Of a stretch of 64,000 nucleotides of DNA, positions 12,001 through 19,718 are shown piece by piece. Source of the DNA: Bog-375 sp049698695. Its GTDB lineage: Bacteria > Acidobacteriota > Terriglobia > Bryobacterales > Bryobacteraceae. The notes beneath the pieces were generated by a model. That model had not been told where the DNA came from. It made no database searches and worked only from the letters and a program-made list of their open reading frames with translations. The position numbers and the translations under genes are program-made. The stretch spans positions 17,212 through 81,211 of the forward strand of contig JBAVYH010000150.1 in assembly GCA_049698695.1 (NCBI GenBank), in the 5' to 3' direction. Positions within the stretch are counted from its first letter, which is position 1, and each line of letters begins with the position of its first letter.

Positions 12001-12191
12001 CGCTGGGCTTCCTTGGAAGTGAGTCTGCGGATTTGAGCGGCTTCGGTGAGGACCGGCAGCGTTTCTTGCGCCCGCGCCGGGCAAATACCGGAGATTCCCC
12101 CGCTCAGTAACGTCAGGATCGCAGCAGCACGCGCGATCATCGATTCTGCAAGCATCGGCTCATTCCCGCGGCTCGCAGCGCTATGCGACAC
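9039..12191 (-). CDS. Hybrid sensor histidine kinase with OB-fold-like periplasmic sensor and two receivers
   Basis: A 1050-residue membrane kinase. A signal/anchor segment (about 20-42) is followed by a periplasmic region of about 400 residues. This shows repeated OB-fold-like units, for example YPIRLRGVLTYY...LTFFQDSTAGIYV (~66-96) and HRIRVRGVVTLD...YLYIQDASGGVKV (~278-306). A transmembrane helix (about 460-483) and short coiled coil lead to HisKA with H531 (ATMSHEIRTPMNGVIGM), then HATPase with VVTNLAGNAVKFTPDG. Two receivers follow (LLDYQMPEMDG and FMDCQMPEMDG). The HPt gene just upstream on the same strand probably completes the relay. The ligand is unknown. The receiver next to the kinase and the terminal one are both intact. 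Confidence 0.93.
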   Translation of the reverse strand: MSHSAASRGNEPMLAESMIARAAAILTLLSGGISGICPARAQETLPVLTEAAQIRRLTSKEAQRQYPIRLRGVLTYYAPEPRLTFFQDSTAGIYVNILGAPPEARTGDFVEISGVSGAGFFAPEVENPEIRVLGKASLPPARPFPLEELLSGEQDSQFVEVHGIVHSARMESMLLAHRQTGPPALALVIASGRSKFKAWITNFDRTADYASLIDARVAVRGACGSLFNEKRQLVGIQLFVPSWDQVQVIKTAHADPYTLPILPTSSLMQFSPETVSGHRIRVRGVVTLDKRGRYLYIQDASGGVKVMSPQNEAVRIGDRVDAIGFPTAGQYAPALEDGEFRQLGPAATEPAPVDLTQAISLSGEHDAELITIQGTLLGHAMQGDDLVLAMESNGATFSALLSNSRSSARVRSIPIRGRLKLTGVWSIETDELRRPTSFRVLLRSAADVVVIELPSWWTATRILALLGALGTIIAMSAAWVVVLRRRVRAQTAELRSQATELSRANMELGQFAYVAHQATKAKSEFLATMSHEIRTPMNGVIGMTGLLLDTELSAEQRDYAETVRRSGESLLSVINDILDFSKIEAGRLTIESFPFDLRLVIEEVDEMLAPRIEDRKLDLVLEYPPEMPRHFIGDAGRIRQVVTNLAGNAVKFTPDGHVLITVSCESQDGETAQIRVSVEDTGPGIPAEKLNHLFEEFSQVDGSITRKFGGTGLGLAISKQLVKLMGGEVGVRSQLGKGSTFWFTLPLRLDAQPHAEPVPVADLRGLRVLIVDDNLVNRRMLHEQITSWEMRNGSYAAAAQALQALRDARAAADPYQVVLLDYQMPEMDGAMLAAAIKADPLLSDTVLIMLTSVGHSGEVRHMEGASIDACLVKPVRQSQLLNTLATAWSKRLQSGFATRTNALHEIAEIKSKLAGRYTGASLRVLVAEDNAVNQKVAVRMLERLGLRPDVAGNGREAVELCAILPYDVIFMDCQMPEMDGYTAAAEIRKLQGSNARVPIIAMTAEAMEGSRDLCIAAGMDDYIAKPVRLDEMIEALKKWVPAGIPAAKEQ

Positions 12192-12200
12192 TTATTCACC

Positions 12201-12632
12201 TCAGCTCGCGAGTGGTGCTGAATGGTCCCCAGCCTTAATACCGCTGGAATATGAGGTCATCGCACTCTCAGTTTCGTCGAACAGCTCCTGGCAGCGAGTC
12301 ACCAGTTCAACAAGGCGTGATATCGGCGTCGGACTAGGCGCAAGTTCAAGTGCTTGACAAGCCTCGGCAAAAGCTCCAGCCCCGACTTGCCTGGCACTGC
12401 CTTTGGTTCTATGGGCTTCCGTGCGTAGTTTTGGAACATCAGCCGCCGCCAGCGCGGCACGCATTTGCTGCAGGCTGGTTGCGGTCGATGTTTTGAAAAC
12501 GTCGATCAGTTCCGGTATCAAGGTATCATCGTCGGGTGCGACTTCCAGGAGCCATGCCGGGGGCGCCCACTTCGGGCGACCAGTCTGCGGTTGCTCCGCT
12601 GCCGGACGGGTTGAAGGTCGTGGAGGATTCAT
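12201..12632 (-). CDS. HPt domain phosphotransfer protein
   Basis: A 143-residue protein dominated by one histidine phosphotransfer domain. The motif LRTEAHRTKGSARQVGAGAFAEACQALE matches the HPt consensus (AHxxKGxxxxxG), with the histidine near residue 93. A proline-rich N-terminus precedes it. The gene lies 9 bases upstream of the hybrid kinase on the same strand, so the two are almost certainly cotranscribed. It is the likely shuttle from the kinase receivers to a downstream receiver, such as the multi-receiver protein at 7455-9029. Confidence 0.86.
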   Translation of the reverse strand: MNPPRPSTRPAAEQPQTGRPKWAPPAWLLEVAPDDDTLIPELIDVFKTSTATSLQQMRAALAAADVPKLRTEAHRTKGSARQVGAGAFAEACQALELAPSPTPISRLVELVTRCQELFDETESAMTSYSSGIKAGDHSAPLAS

Positions 12633-13003
12633 CGCCTCAGCATCTCCGTACGTGCATCGTCGAAATGCAGAATGTACGAAGCCCTTTCGTTACTCAGTTT
12701 CCTCCTGGCGTCTCTTGCTTACCATACTGGCGGTCGTTAATCAGACACTACTATCAGCGGGCATCGCCATTGCGTATCCTCTAGTGTTTTTTGGGTGTTG
12801 GCACGTTTTGGCACGTCGGTCTAACGTGGCACGAACTGTCAACTGAAACACTGAGAACGGGTGCCAAGCGGCCCTGCCGGACGGGCCCAAGTGCCGACAT
12901 TTGGGCAATCGGCGTGAGCCTGGACTGGGGGCGGCCGGCCAATTGCCTGAAATGGCGTATAATCCGCGGCTGGCAGGCCGCGTGCACTTCAGCACAGCGG
13001 TCC
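12633..13003. other. Divergent regulatory stretch between HPt and STAS genes
   Basis: No supported coding frame. The stretch must hold the promoters for the leftward HPt-kinase operon and the rightward STAS-activator pair. TGGCACG occurs three times on the + strand (12799-12805, 12809-12815, 12827-12833), and inverted GTGCCAA lies at about 12860-12866. These could be operator sites. Sigma-54-like spacing is off by one base. Confidence 0.45.
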
Positions 13004-13354
13004 ATGTTACGGATTACGATTCACGACAGCGCACGGGAGCTGCGGATCAAGCTCGAAGGCAAGCTTTCCGGGCCGTGGGTGGACGAATTGCTCCAATGCT
13101 GGCGGACGGCGTCGTCGACAACGGCCGGCCGGACCAGTTCTGTTGACTTGAGCGAAGTGGATTTCGTCGACGCCGCGGGGCAATTGTTGCTCTCGGAAAT
13201 GCGCCGGCAGGGCGTTCGGCTGAACGCAGCGACGCCGCTGATTCGAGCGTTGGTGGAGGAGGACAGCGACCCCGCCTGCTGTGCTACGGTTGAAGAAAAG
13301 CCGGCTGGCAGCCTTCATGTCCCCCCCTTCCGCGACAAGTCCGGAGACCGTTAA
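13004..13354 (+). CDS. STAS-domain protein (anti-sigma antagonist-like)
   Basis: A 116-residue STAS-like protein (LRIKLEGKLSGPWVDELL, then VDLSEVDFVDAAGQLLL). In phosphorylatable members the conserved motif is DSxG. Here it is D56-A57-A58-G59, so the usual acceptor serine is missing and partner-switch phosphorylation seems unlikely. The ATG at 13004 was chosen because the STAS fold begins there, although the frame is open upstream. The end overlaps the start of the sigma-54 activator (13317), suggesting translational coupling and a shared pathway. Confidence 0.72.
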   Translation: MLRITIHDSARELRIKLEGKLSGPWVDELLQCWRTASSTTAGRTSSVDLSEVDFVDAAGQLLLSEMRRQGVRLNAATPLIRALVEEDSDPACCATVEEKPAGSLHVPPFRDKSGDR

Positions 13355-15380
13355 GGCGCGCTACGAAGCGCTGCTGGAAGTTGCCGAATCGATTTCCGCG
13401 CAGCGGCAGCTTGCCAGCCTGTTCACCGAGCTCAGCCGCTGCCTGAAGCGCCTGGTGGCGTTCGACTACATTACCCTCACGCTGGTGGACTTTGAGGAGC
13501 AAGTGGTGCGGGTGCAAATCCTGGAAACCGACCAGCCGGTGAACGGCGAGCTTCCCGGGCCAATGCCTTTTTCCGAAACGCCGACCGTAGTGGCACTGGA
13601 AACGGGGCGCCCGTATTACGTGCCACGTGTGGGCCCCGAGCTGCCGTTTGAGAAGCTGCGCGAGGTGCTGGTGGCCAACGGCGTGCAGTCGTTCTGCGTG
13701 CTGCCGCTGCGCACCGCGCGGAGGCAGATCGGCGGTCTTACCTTTGGATCGACCATGCAGGATGCTTACACCGCCGCCGACATCGAGTTCATGCAGCAGG
13801 TGGCCCACCAGGTTTCGGTAGCGGTGGATAATGCGCTGAACTTCGAAGCGGCCCGGACCTATGAGCTGGCGCTGGCGCGCGAGCGCGACCGGCTGCGCGC
13901 ACTGCTCGAAATCAACAACGCGGTGGTGAGCTCGGTTGCCAGCAAGGAGCTGTTCCGCTCGGCATCGGCATCGTTGCGGCGCGTTTTCGGACTGGATTAC
14001 ACCAGCCTGCTGCTGCTCGATGCGGAGAGCGGCGACCTGCGTGTGGCGGCGCTCGATTTTCCGGACAGCACGGGGGAACTCCAGGAGGACACGCTGGTGC
14101 CGATGGGCGACTCCGTGGCCGGGCACGTGTTCCGCACGCGCAAAGGCCGCATTCTAAACTTCGACGAAATGGATGCCCTTGCGCCGGCCACCGCCCGGGT
14201 GATGGAGGCGGAAGGTGTGCGCTCGTTCTGCGCGATGCCACTGGTGGCACATGGCGAGGCGCTGGGCGTGCTCGCTGTGGGCTCGCGGCGCGATGGGTTC
14301 TTTTCCCAGGGCGACATGGATTTCTATACCCAGGTGGCGGGACAGGTGGCGATCGCGCTTGAGAACGCGCTTTCTTACCGTCGGATCGAAGAACTGAACG
14401 CCCGGCTGGCGGAGGAAAAGGTTTACCTCGAAGACGAAATCCGCACCGATAGCCGGTTTGAGGAAATCGTCGGCCAGAGCCGCGCGCTCAAGGCTAATTT
14501 GAAACAAGTGGAGACGGTGGCTCCGACCGATTCCACGGTCTTAATTTGCGGCGAAACCGGCACCGGCAAGGAATTGCTGGCGCGCGCCATCCATAACCTG
14601 AGTGGGCGCCGCCAGGGCACGTTCGTCAAGCTGAACTGCGCCGCCATCCCCACCGGCCTGCTGGAAAGCGAAATGTTCGGCCACGAAAAAGGCGCGTTCA
14701 CGGGGGCCATCGCCCAGCGCATCGGCCGCTTTGAGCTGGCCCACCGCGGCACCATGTTTCTGGACGAAGTGGGCGAGATCCCGCTGGAGCTGCAAACCAA
14801 GCTGCTGCGCGTGCTGCAGGAGCGCGAATTCGAGCGGCTGGGCAGCTCCCGCACCATCCGCACCGATGCGCGCCTGGTGGCCGCCACCAATCGCGACCTG
14901 GCCGCCATGGTGGAAGAGCGGCAATTCCGCGCCGACCTCTACTACCGGCTCAACGTGTTTCCCATCACCGTCCCGCCGCTGCGCGACCGGCGCGAGGACA
15001 TTCCGCTGCTGGTGCGCTACTTCGTGCAACAGAACGCGCGGCGTATGAAACGGCGCATCACCTCCATCCCCGCCGAAACCATGGAGGCATTGACGCGCTA
15101 TCACTGGCCGGGCAACATTCGCGAACTGGCCAATTTCATCGAGCGCGCGGTGATTCTCTCACCCGGGTCGGCGCTGCACGCCCCGGTGCGCGAGTTGAAG
15201 CGCGCTACGGGCGCCGGCGGCGCAGTCACCATGGCCGCGGCAGAGCGCGATGCCATCGACCGCGCCCTGCGCGAATCCGGCGGCAAGGTAGGCGGCGCCG
15301 ATGGTGCCGCCGCCCGGCTCGGCATGAAGCGCACCACGCTGCAAGCCAAGATGCGCAGGTTGGGTGTGCCAAAACCGTAG
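13317..15380 (+). CDS. Sigma-54-dependent transcriptional activator with two GAF domains
   Basis: A 687-residue bacterial enhancer-binding protein. Two tandem GAF domains (about 20-175 and 185-350) form the sensor. The AAA+ domain has Walker A GETGTGKELLARAIH, the sigma-54-contact loop GAFTGA, and LDEVGEIPLELQTKLLRVLQ. A Fis-type helix-turn-helix at the C-terminus includes GAAARLGMKRTTLQAKMRRL. A GTG at 13281 would add 12 residues. ATG 13317 is preferred because the homologous region starts just after it. It overlaps the upstream STAS gene by 38 bases. GAF sensors of this FhlA/NorR type bind small ligands; the specific ligand cannot be read from sequence. Confidence 0.92.
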   Translation: MSPPSATSPETVKARYEALLEVAESISAQRQLASLFTELSRCLKRLVAFDYITLTLVDFEEQVVRVQILETDQPVNGELPGPMPFSETPTVVALETGRPYYVPRVGPELPFEKLREVLVANGVQSFCVLPLRTARRQIGGLTFGSTMQDAYTAADIEFMQQVAHQVSVAVDNALNFEAARTYELALARERDRLRALLEINNAVVSSVASKELFRSASASLRRVFGLDYTSLLLLDAESGDLRVAALDFPDSTGELQEDTLVPMGDSVAGHVFRTRKGRILNFDEMDALAPATARVMEAEGVRSFCAMPLVAHGEALGVLAVGSRRDGFFSQGDMDFYTQVAGQVAIALENALSYRRIEELNARLAEEKVYLEDEIRTDSRFEEIVGQSRALKANLKQVETVAPTDSTVLICGETGTGKELLARAIHNLSGRRQGTFVKLNCAAIPTGLLESEMFGHEKGAFTGAIAQRIGRFELAHRGTMFLDEVGEIPLELQTKLLRVLQEREFERLGSSRTIRTDARLVAATNRDLAAMVEERQFRADLYYRLNVFPITVPPLRDRREDIPLLVRYFVQQNARRMKRRITSIPAETMEALTRYHWPGNIRELANFIERAVILSPGSALHAPVRELKRATGAGGAVTMAAAERDAIDRALRESGGKVGGADGAAARLGMKRTTLQAKMRRLGVPKP

Positions 15381-15461
15381 CGGCCCGGCATGACCGGCCC
15401 GCACCCGGGGCCTGCGCCGCCATTTGGGCCGGTGCCGAAATACGGGCAGCGTAAGCGCTCA

Positions 15462-15490
15462 TTAGTCCAATAAACCCAGCCGGATACAAT
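15462..15490 (+). promoter_or_regulatory. Predicted sigma-70-type promoter for the efflux operon
   Basis: TTAGTC (15462-15467), 17-base spacer, TACAAT (15485-15490). A start near 15497 would exclude the ATG at 15489 and leave the ATG at 15534 as the first codon of the TolC-like gene. Confidence 0.5.
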
Positions 15491-15533
15491 GGCCCACCCG
15501 CTGCATCTTAAAATCGTGTACAGGACGCGCTGG

Positions 15534-16844
15534 ATGACTATGAAAACTAGGCTTCTCGTTTGGCTGGCGCTGGCGCCATTTGCCCTGGCGCAAAACTCGG
15601 CGCCGCTCAAGCTCACGCTGCACGATGCGGTGGCTCTGGCCCTGCGGCAGAATCCGCAGGTGATCCTGGCCAATCTGAACGTGGCGCAAAGCACCGAGGA
15701 CAGCTACGTCGCGCGATCGGGACTGATGCCGCAGGCGGGTGGGCGGATCTCGGAGGAGGTGCAGCGGTTGAATGTCGACGCGCTGTTCGGACAGCCGTTT
15801 CCCGGTATTCCGCAACACATTGGGCCGTTCTGGGTGGAGCAGGAGGGAATCCAGTTCAGCGCGCCATTGGATCTGACGCTGTGGCGGCGCTACCAGGCGG
15901 CGCAGACCGGAATCTCGGCGGCACGCGCGCAGGAAATGACGGCGCGCGAGGAAAGCGTGCTGCTGGTGGTTTCCCAATACCTCGGTTGTCAGCGATCCGC
16001 GGCCGACGTGGAAGCCGCCCAGGCCCGCGAGACGCTGGCGCAGGCGCTCTACGACCAGGCGGCCGATCTGCAGAAGAACGGCGTGGGAACCGGCATCGAT
16101 ACGTTGCGCGCCAATGTGGAACTGCAAAACGAGAAGCAGCGCGTGATCGTGTCGCGCACCGAGCTGGAGACCGGCCTTTTCGCGCTGGGCCGCTTATTGA
16201 GTGTCGATCCGCAGCGAAAAATCGAGCTGGCCGACCAGGTGCAATTCTTTGAAACGCCTGACGTCTCCGCCGATCGAACCCTGGAGCACGCTTACGCCAC
16301 GCGTCCCGAACTGCGCCAGATTGCGGCCCAGACAGCGCAGGCGCAACTGGCCCTGAAGGCCGCCGCGGAAGAGCGGCTGCCGAAACTCACGTTGAGTGGC
16401 GGCTGGTCGGAGCAGGGCCTCACGCCCACCAGTGTCATTCCGGTGTACCAATATCAGGCAAGCCTGGATGTTCCGCTTTTCACCGGCGGGCGGATCGGGG
16501 CCGAGCGCGCCAAAGTAGAAATATCCTTGCGCCAGCTCAAACAGCAGGAACAGGCCGCGCGCGACTCGATCGCGCTGGAGGTGAAGACCGCCATCGCCCA
16601 ACTGGCGGCGGCGCGCAACGAAGTCAAGGTGGCCAATCTGGGAGTGGACCTGGCGCGCCAGGAGGTGGACCAGGCCCGCGACCGCTTTCAGGCCGGTGTC
16701 GCCAACAACATCGAGGTGGTGAACGCGCAGAACGAGCTGGCGCGCGCCAACGATAATCAGATCTCGGCGCTCTATAGCTATAACCAGGCGCGGGCGGACC
16801 TGGCGCACTCCGAGGGGCAAATGGAGGCGATCTACGCCAAGTAG
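15534..16844 (+). CDS. TolC-family outer-membrane efflux protein
   Basis: Outer-membrane channel of a tripartite exporter. The 436-residue product starts with a signal peptide (MTMKTRLLVWLALAPFALAQ) and has the two repeated OEP domains. LTLHDAVALALRQNPQVILA opens the first, and ARQEVDQARDRFQAGVANNIEVVNAQNELARAND is the hallmark of the second. The frame is open from 15489, but the signal peptide and predicted promoter favour ATG 15534. The next genes are an EmrB-like pump and an EmrA-like adaptor, so this is a full Gram-negative drug or lipophile exporter. No local regulator is visible beside it. Confidence 0.92.
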   Translation: MTMKTRLLVWLALAPFALAQNSAPLKLTLHDAVALALRQNPQVILANLNVAQSTEDSYVARSGLMPQAGGRISEEVQRLNVDALFGQPFPGIPQHIGPFWVEQEGIQFSAPLDLTLWRRYQAAQTGISAARAQEMTAREESVLLVVSQYLGCQRSAADVEAAQARETLAQALYDQAADLQKNGVGTGIDTLRANVELQNEKQRVIVSRTELETGLFALGRLLSVDPQRKIELADQVQFFETPDVSADRTLEHAYATRPELRQIAAQTAQAQLALKAAAEERLPKLTLSGGWSEQGLTPTSVIPVYQYQASLDVPLFTGGRIGAERAKVEISLRQLKQQEQAARDSIALEVKTAIAQLAAARNEVKVANLGVDLARQEVDQARDRFQAGVANNIEVVNAQNELARANDNQISALYSYNQARADLAHSEGQMEAIYAK

Positions 16845-16875
16845 GCACATCAATCCGTGGATCATCGCTTTCACG

Positions 16876-18393
16876 GTGATGCTGGCGACCTTCATGGAGG
16901 TGCTCGACACCAGCGTGGCGAACGTGGCGCTACCGCACATCGCGGGCAACCTTTCGGCCTCCACTGACGAAGCCACCTGGATGCTGACCTCCTACCTGGT
17001 TGCCAATGCCATCATCCTGCCGATGGGCGGGTGGTTCAGCATGCTGATGGGCCGCAAGCGGTTCTACATGATCTGCGTGACGCTGTTCACCGTCAGCTCG
17101 TGTCTGTGCGGCCTGGCGCCCACGCTGGGCTCGCTGATTTTCTTTCGCGTGTTGCAGGGCATGGGCGGCGGCGCCTTGCAGCCCATGTCGCAGGCCATCC
17201 TGGTGGAAACTTTCCCCCGCGAGAAGCACGGCATGGCAATGGCGATCTTCGGTATGGGCGTGGTGCTGGCGCCGGTGATCGGCCCCACACTGGGCGGTTG
17301 GCTCACCGACGACTTCTCCTGGCGCTGGATCTTCTTCATCAATATTCCGGTCGGCCTGCTTTCGCTGCTGATGACCCAGGTGCTGGTGTTCGATCCACCC
17401 TACCTGGTGCGCCGGAGTTTCCGCGACGGTCTGAAAATCGACTACACGGGTTTTGGACTGCTGGCGCTCGGGCTGGGCTCGCTCGAAGTGGTGCTCGATG
17501 AAGGGCAAAAAGAAGACTGGTTCGGCTCGCAATTCATCATCGGGTTCGCCATCGTGGCCGCCGTCTGCCTGGTCGCAGTTGTGTTCTGGGAGCTGCGGCA
17601 CGACCACCCGGTGATCGATTTCCGCGTGCTCAAAGTGCGCAATTTTACCTTGGGCACGCTCTCCATGCTGGTGCTGGGCTTCGTTCTCTACGGCAGCACC
17701 ATGCTGCTGCCGGTGCTCCTGCAAACGCTGCTGGGCTATACCGCCATGCTAAGCGGGCTGGTGCTCTCGCCGGGCGGCCTGGTGGTGATCGTCTGCATGC
17801 CGATGGTGGGCGTTCTGCTGCGCCATTTCCAGGCCCGCTGGCTGGTGATTTTCGGCGTGCTGGTGTCGGCCGGCGGGCTGCTGATCATGTCCCGGTTCAA
17901 CCTTTATATCGATTACGCTACCGCGGTCTGGAGCCGCATGGTGCAGAGCGCCGGCATGGCGTTCTTATTCGTCCCCATCAGCGTGGCGGCGGTGGCGATG
18001 GTGCCCAGGGACCGCATGAACTACGCCACCGGCCTGTTCAACCTGGCGCGCAACATCGGCGGTAGTTCCGGCATCGCCACCGTAACCACGCTGCTGGCGC
18101 GGCGGTCTCAGATGCATCAGCAGGTGTTGACGGCGCATCTAACGCCTTATAATGCGGCCTATCGGGACGCGATGGTTCACACCACCGAACTGTTGCACAC
18201 GCACGGCGCCACCATGCCGGACGCCGCCCGGCAGGCCGGCGGGCTCCTCTACGGCGGCCTGCTGCGCCAGTCCGCCATGCTGGCCTTCGCCGATGCGTTC
18301 TGGGTGATGGCGCTGTTGTTTCTTTTGATTATTCCTTTTATGTTTTTGATGAAGCGGACCGGCCCCACGCGCGGCCCGCTGGTGATGGAGTGA
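16876..18393 (+). CDS. DHA2-family drug:H+ antiporter (EmrB/QacA-like)
   Basis: A 14-helix MFS exporter. Family motifs include LATFMEVLDTSVANVALPHIAGNL (helix 1), YLVANAIILPMGGWFSMLMGRKRFY (motif A region) and GMGVVLAPVIGPTLGGWL (motif C). It lies between TolC-like and EmrA-like genes. The start is odd. The conserved N-terminus (HINPWIIAFTV) is encoded in frame immediately upstream, from about 16846, but no ATG, GTG or TTG precedes it before the in-frame stop at 16720. The first usable codons are GTG 16876 and ATG 16879, which cut into helix 1. A noncanonical start, a real truncation or a sequence error are possible. Confidence 0.9.
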   Translation: MMLATFMEVLDTSVANVALPHIAGNLSASTDEATWMLTSYLVANAIILPMGGWFSMLMGRKRFYMICVTLFTVSSCLCGLAPTLGSLIFFRVLQGMGGGALQPMSQAILVETFPREKHGMAMAIFGMGVVLAPVIGPTLGGWLTDDFSWRWIFFINIPVGLLSLLMTQVLVFDPPYLVRRSFRDGLKIDYTGFGLLALGLGSLEVVLDEGQKEDWFGSQFIIGFAIVAAVCLVAVVFWELRHDHPVIDFRVLKVRNFTLGTLSMLVLGFVLYGSTMLLPVLLQTLLGYTAMLSGLVLSPGGLVVIVCMPMVGVLLRHFQARWLVIFGVLVSAGGLLIMSRFNLYIDYATAVWSRMVQSAGMAFLFVPISVAAVAMVPRDRMNYATGLFNLARNIGGSSGIATVTTLLARRSQMHQQVLTAHLTPYNAAYRDAMVHTTELLHTHGATMPDAARQAGGLLYGGLLRQSAMLAFADAFWVMALLFLLIIPFMFLMKRTGPTRGPLVME

Positions 18394-18399
18394 CGTAAT

Positions 18400-19662
18400 A
18401 TGGCCGAATCGAGAGTCGCAATGCCGGAAACGGAAGAACGGCCCGCCGTGGCGGAGCCCGAGAAGAAATCGCCGGTGCGGTTTGTGGTGGCGATCCTGCT
18501 CGTGATCGCGGTTGGGGTGGGGGTGTGGGCTTACTTTCATTACCGCAACCGCGTCTCGACCGACGACGCGGAAGTGGATGGGCACATCACCTCCATCGCA
18601 CCCAAGATAAGTGGCAACGTGGTCGACGTGCTGGTGAACGACAATCAGCCGGTGAAGGCGGGTGACGTGCTGGTGCGCATCGACCCGCGCGACTACCAGG
18701 CGCGGGTTGACCAGGCGAAAGCCGCACTGGCGGAGCAGGAGAGCAAGTTGCGGGCGGCGCAGGTGGGCGTGCCGTTAACCGATCTCACCACCGAATCCGG
18801 CCAGACTTTGGCTTCGGCCGGGGTGGCGGACAGTGAAGCGGAACTCGACCGCGCGCGCCTGGCCTACGAAGAGGCCTCCAGCTCCGACCTGGCTTATGCC
18901 GAAGCCAACGTACGCGCGCGCCAGGCCAGCAACGATCGCGCTCAGGCCGACCTGGCGCGCATGAAGCCGCTGGTGGACAAAGCCGAAATCTCGCAACTGC
19001 AATATGACGCCTATGTGGCGTCGGCCAAAGTGGCGGATAGCGAGCTGAAGGCCGCCCAGGAAAAGCTGGCATCGGCCAGGAAGGACGCCGCGATCAAGGA
19101 AGCGTCGCTGGCGGCCGCCGGAACCCGCGTTGCGCAGGCGAAAGCGCAGCTCTCCGCCTCGGTGGCGAACCGCAAACAGGTGGCCGTCCGCACGGCCGAC
19201 GTCGGCACAGCGCAGGCGGCCATCGAGGACAAACGCGCGGCGCTCGAAGCCGCCGAACTGCAACTCAGCTACACCACCATCACCGCGCCCATTGACGGCG
19301 TGGTAACGCACAAGAGCGTGGAAGTCGGCCAGATGCTGCAGCCCGGCCAAGGCATCATGGCCCTGATCCCCCTGAACGATACCTGGGTCGTCGCCAATTT
19401 CAAGGAGACCCAACTCGCCCAGGTGCGTGCCGGCCAGCGGGCGGAGGTTCACGTGGATATGTACGGCACTACCGTCGACGGCCACGTGGATTCCATCTCC
19501 GGCGCCACCGGCGCCAGCATGAGCCTGTTGCCGCCCGAGAACGCAACCGGCAACTTTGTCAAAGTGGTGCAACGCATTCCGGTGAAGATCGTGGTGGACC
19601 AGCGTAAGGGCGTGGTGCTGCGGCCCGGCATGAACGTGGATGTGACGATCTACACGAAGTAG
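18400..19662 (+). CDS. EmrA/HlyD-family membrane fusion protein
   Basis: Periplasmic adaptor bridging the EmrB-like pump and TolC-like channel. The 420-residue protein has one N-terminal transmembrane helix (FVVAILLVIAVGVGVWAYF, about residues 28-46). The lipoyl half-motif follows (HITSIAPKISGNVVDVLVND, VLVRIDPRDYQARVDQAKA), then a long helical hairpin rich in Ala/Glu/Lys. The second half-motif and barrel come last (LSYTTITAPIDGVVTHKSVEVGQML). ATG 18400 lies 7 bases past the pump gene stop, with GGAG at a suitable distance, so it is the third gene of the operon. Confidence 0.93.
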   Translation: MAESRVAMPETEERPAVAEPEKKSPVRFVVAILLVIAVGVGVWAYFHYRNRVSTDDAEVDGHITSIAPKISGNVVDVLVNDNQPVKAGDVLVRIDPRDYQARVDQAKAALAEQESKLRAAQVGVPLTDLTTESGQTLASAGVADSEAELDRARLAYEEASSSDLAYAEANVRARQASNDRAQADLARMKPLVDKAEISQLQYDAYVASAKVADSELKAAQEKLASARKDAAIKEASLAAAGTRVAQAKAQLSASVANRKQVAVRTADVGTAQAAIEDKRAALEAAELQLSYTTITAPIDGVVTHKSVEVGQMLQPGQGIMALIPLNDTWVVANFKETQLAQVRAGQRAEVHVDMYGTTVDGHVDSISGATGASMSLLPPENATGNFVKVVQRIPVKIVVDQRKGVVLRPGMNVDVTIYTK

Positions 19663-19718
19663 GGGAACAACCGGCAGGGCCCGCGCGGCTTCGGCAAGTC
19701 GGGGACCTGCCTCACTTT

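Noticed and set aside
12799..12815. Sigma-54 promoter (TGGCACG then GGCA)
   Set aside because: The distance between GG and GC is one base shorter than the strict sigma-54 spacing.
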